A stretch of DNA of 5,289 nt from Candidatus Wallbacteria bacterium (GTDB taxonomy: Bacteria > Muiribacteriota > JAQTZZ01), in assembly GCA_028711905.1 (NCBI GenBank), contig JAQTRI010000280.1, positions 1-5,289 of the forward strand, given 5' to 3'. The notes beneath the pieces were generated by a model. The model was given only the letters and a program-made list of their open reading frames with translations. It had not been told where the DNA came from and ran no database searches. Below are positions 5,022 through 5,289 of the stretch, one piece after another. How positions within the stretch are numbered: position 1 is the first letter of the stretch; every line of letters starts with the position of its first letter. The position numbers and the translations under genes were made by a program.

Positions 5022-5289
5022 ATGAACTGGATTCCTGTCCAGGATGCGGCTGAAGAACTGGGACTGTCAGAATTCGCTATTTATAAAATCCTGGTTCTGA
5101 CCAGAGGTAACTTTGAGAAAGATCTGAACCGGGTCAACGAGGTTTCCTGCATCAGCAGTACTGCTCTTGCGGCTTTGCGCGAACAGATGCAGAAGGAACT
5201 CTCCGCCTGGGATGAAATTGCCAGATCAGCGGGGTTTTGTCTCCCTGGAAGAAAACCCGGTCCGAGCGTCAAGGACGAGCTTTCGGGGC
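5022..5289 (+). CDS. Helix-turn-helix protein, N-terminal part (runs off the window)
   Basis: The frame is open from ATG 5022 to the window end, giving 89 residues. It starts MNWIPVQDAAEELGLSEFAI; residues 6-24 (VQDAAEELGLSEFAIYKIL) fit the helix-turn-helix of excisionase/MerR-like DNA-binding domains, in which a V-x-E/D-A-A-x-x-L-G-x-S pattern precedes the recognition helix. The following segment (about 45-70) is mainly helical and charged, and the visible end LPGRKPGPSVKDE is a basic, Pro/Gly-rich linker. The rest of the protein is unknown, so it may be a transcription regulator or a larger protein with an N-terminal DNA-binding domain. It is divergent from the deaminase operon and could regulate it, but nothing in the sequence proves this. 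Confidence 0.65.
   Translation, partial: MNWIPVQDAAEELGLSEFAIYKILVLTRGNFEKDLNRVNEVSCISSTALAALREQMQKELSAWDEIARSAGFCLPGRKPGPSVKDELSG

Noticed and set aside
5000..5030. tRNA-like start: TGTAGCTCAGGGGGC resembles the D-arm/box A of a tRNA
   Set aside because: No matching anticodon arm or GGTTCRA-type T-loop follows, and the acceptor stem does not pair. The GGGGG is better explained as the ribosome site of the downstream gene.

Overview
The window reads as bacterial chromosome of roughly balanced GC from an uncultured or poorly characterised lineage. No marker gene fixes the phylum. The CPxGGxY...CSxHG pilin-type motif and the small-protein/nucleotidyltransferase pair suggest a large-genome, candidate-phylum type of Gram-negative bacterium, but that is inference.

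Layout: (i) 3-419 (+) is the 3' end of a gene whose product has a pseudopilin-like Cys motif and a C-terminal membrane helix. (ii) 456-1035 (-) is a compact two-gene unit, convergent with (i): a 59-aa basic protein followed, with a 41-nt overlap, by a 146-aa AbiEii/DUF6036-like nucleotidyltransferase. A TATAAT box lies so close to the first ATG that the mRNA may be leaderless. (iii) 1036-1189 is intergenic and holds that promoter and an imperfect hairpin. (iv) 1190-4799 (-) is a two-gene operon: an adenosine-deaminase-family enzyme, then a polytopic membrane protein with a spermidine-synthase-like SAM-fold domain between two membrane bundles, the two genes overlapping by about 14 nt. (v) 4800-5021 is a divergent intergenic region with an extended -10 promoter for the deaminase and a 69-bp dispersed repeat. 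(vi) 5022 to the window end (+) is the start of a helix-turn-helix protein.

The most striking object is a 180-bp element (2393-2572) inside the spermidine-synthase-like gene. It has 19-bp terminal inverted repeats (18/19 matching) and is flanked by a perfect 6-bp direct repeat ATCATA. It is exactly 60 codons long and open in only one of its six frames, the one used by the host gene. The duplicated target reads Tyr-Asp on the coding strand, so the YDVII strand of the Rossmann-like domain is restored after the insertion. The first 69 bp of the element recur at 4857-4925 with two mismatches, next to the deaminase promoter. This looks like a small non-autonomous mobile palindromic element tolerated, or selected, as an in-frame protein insert, analogous to but not recognisably the same as the Rickettsia palindromic elements. 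Its host domain also lacks the usual catalytic Asp, so it is probably not a standard aminopropyltransferase.
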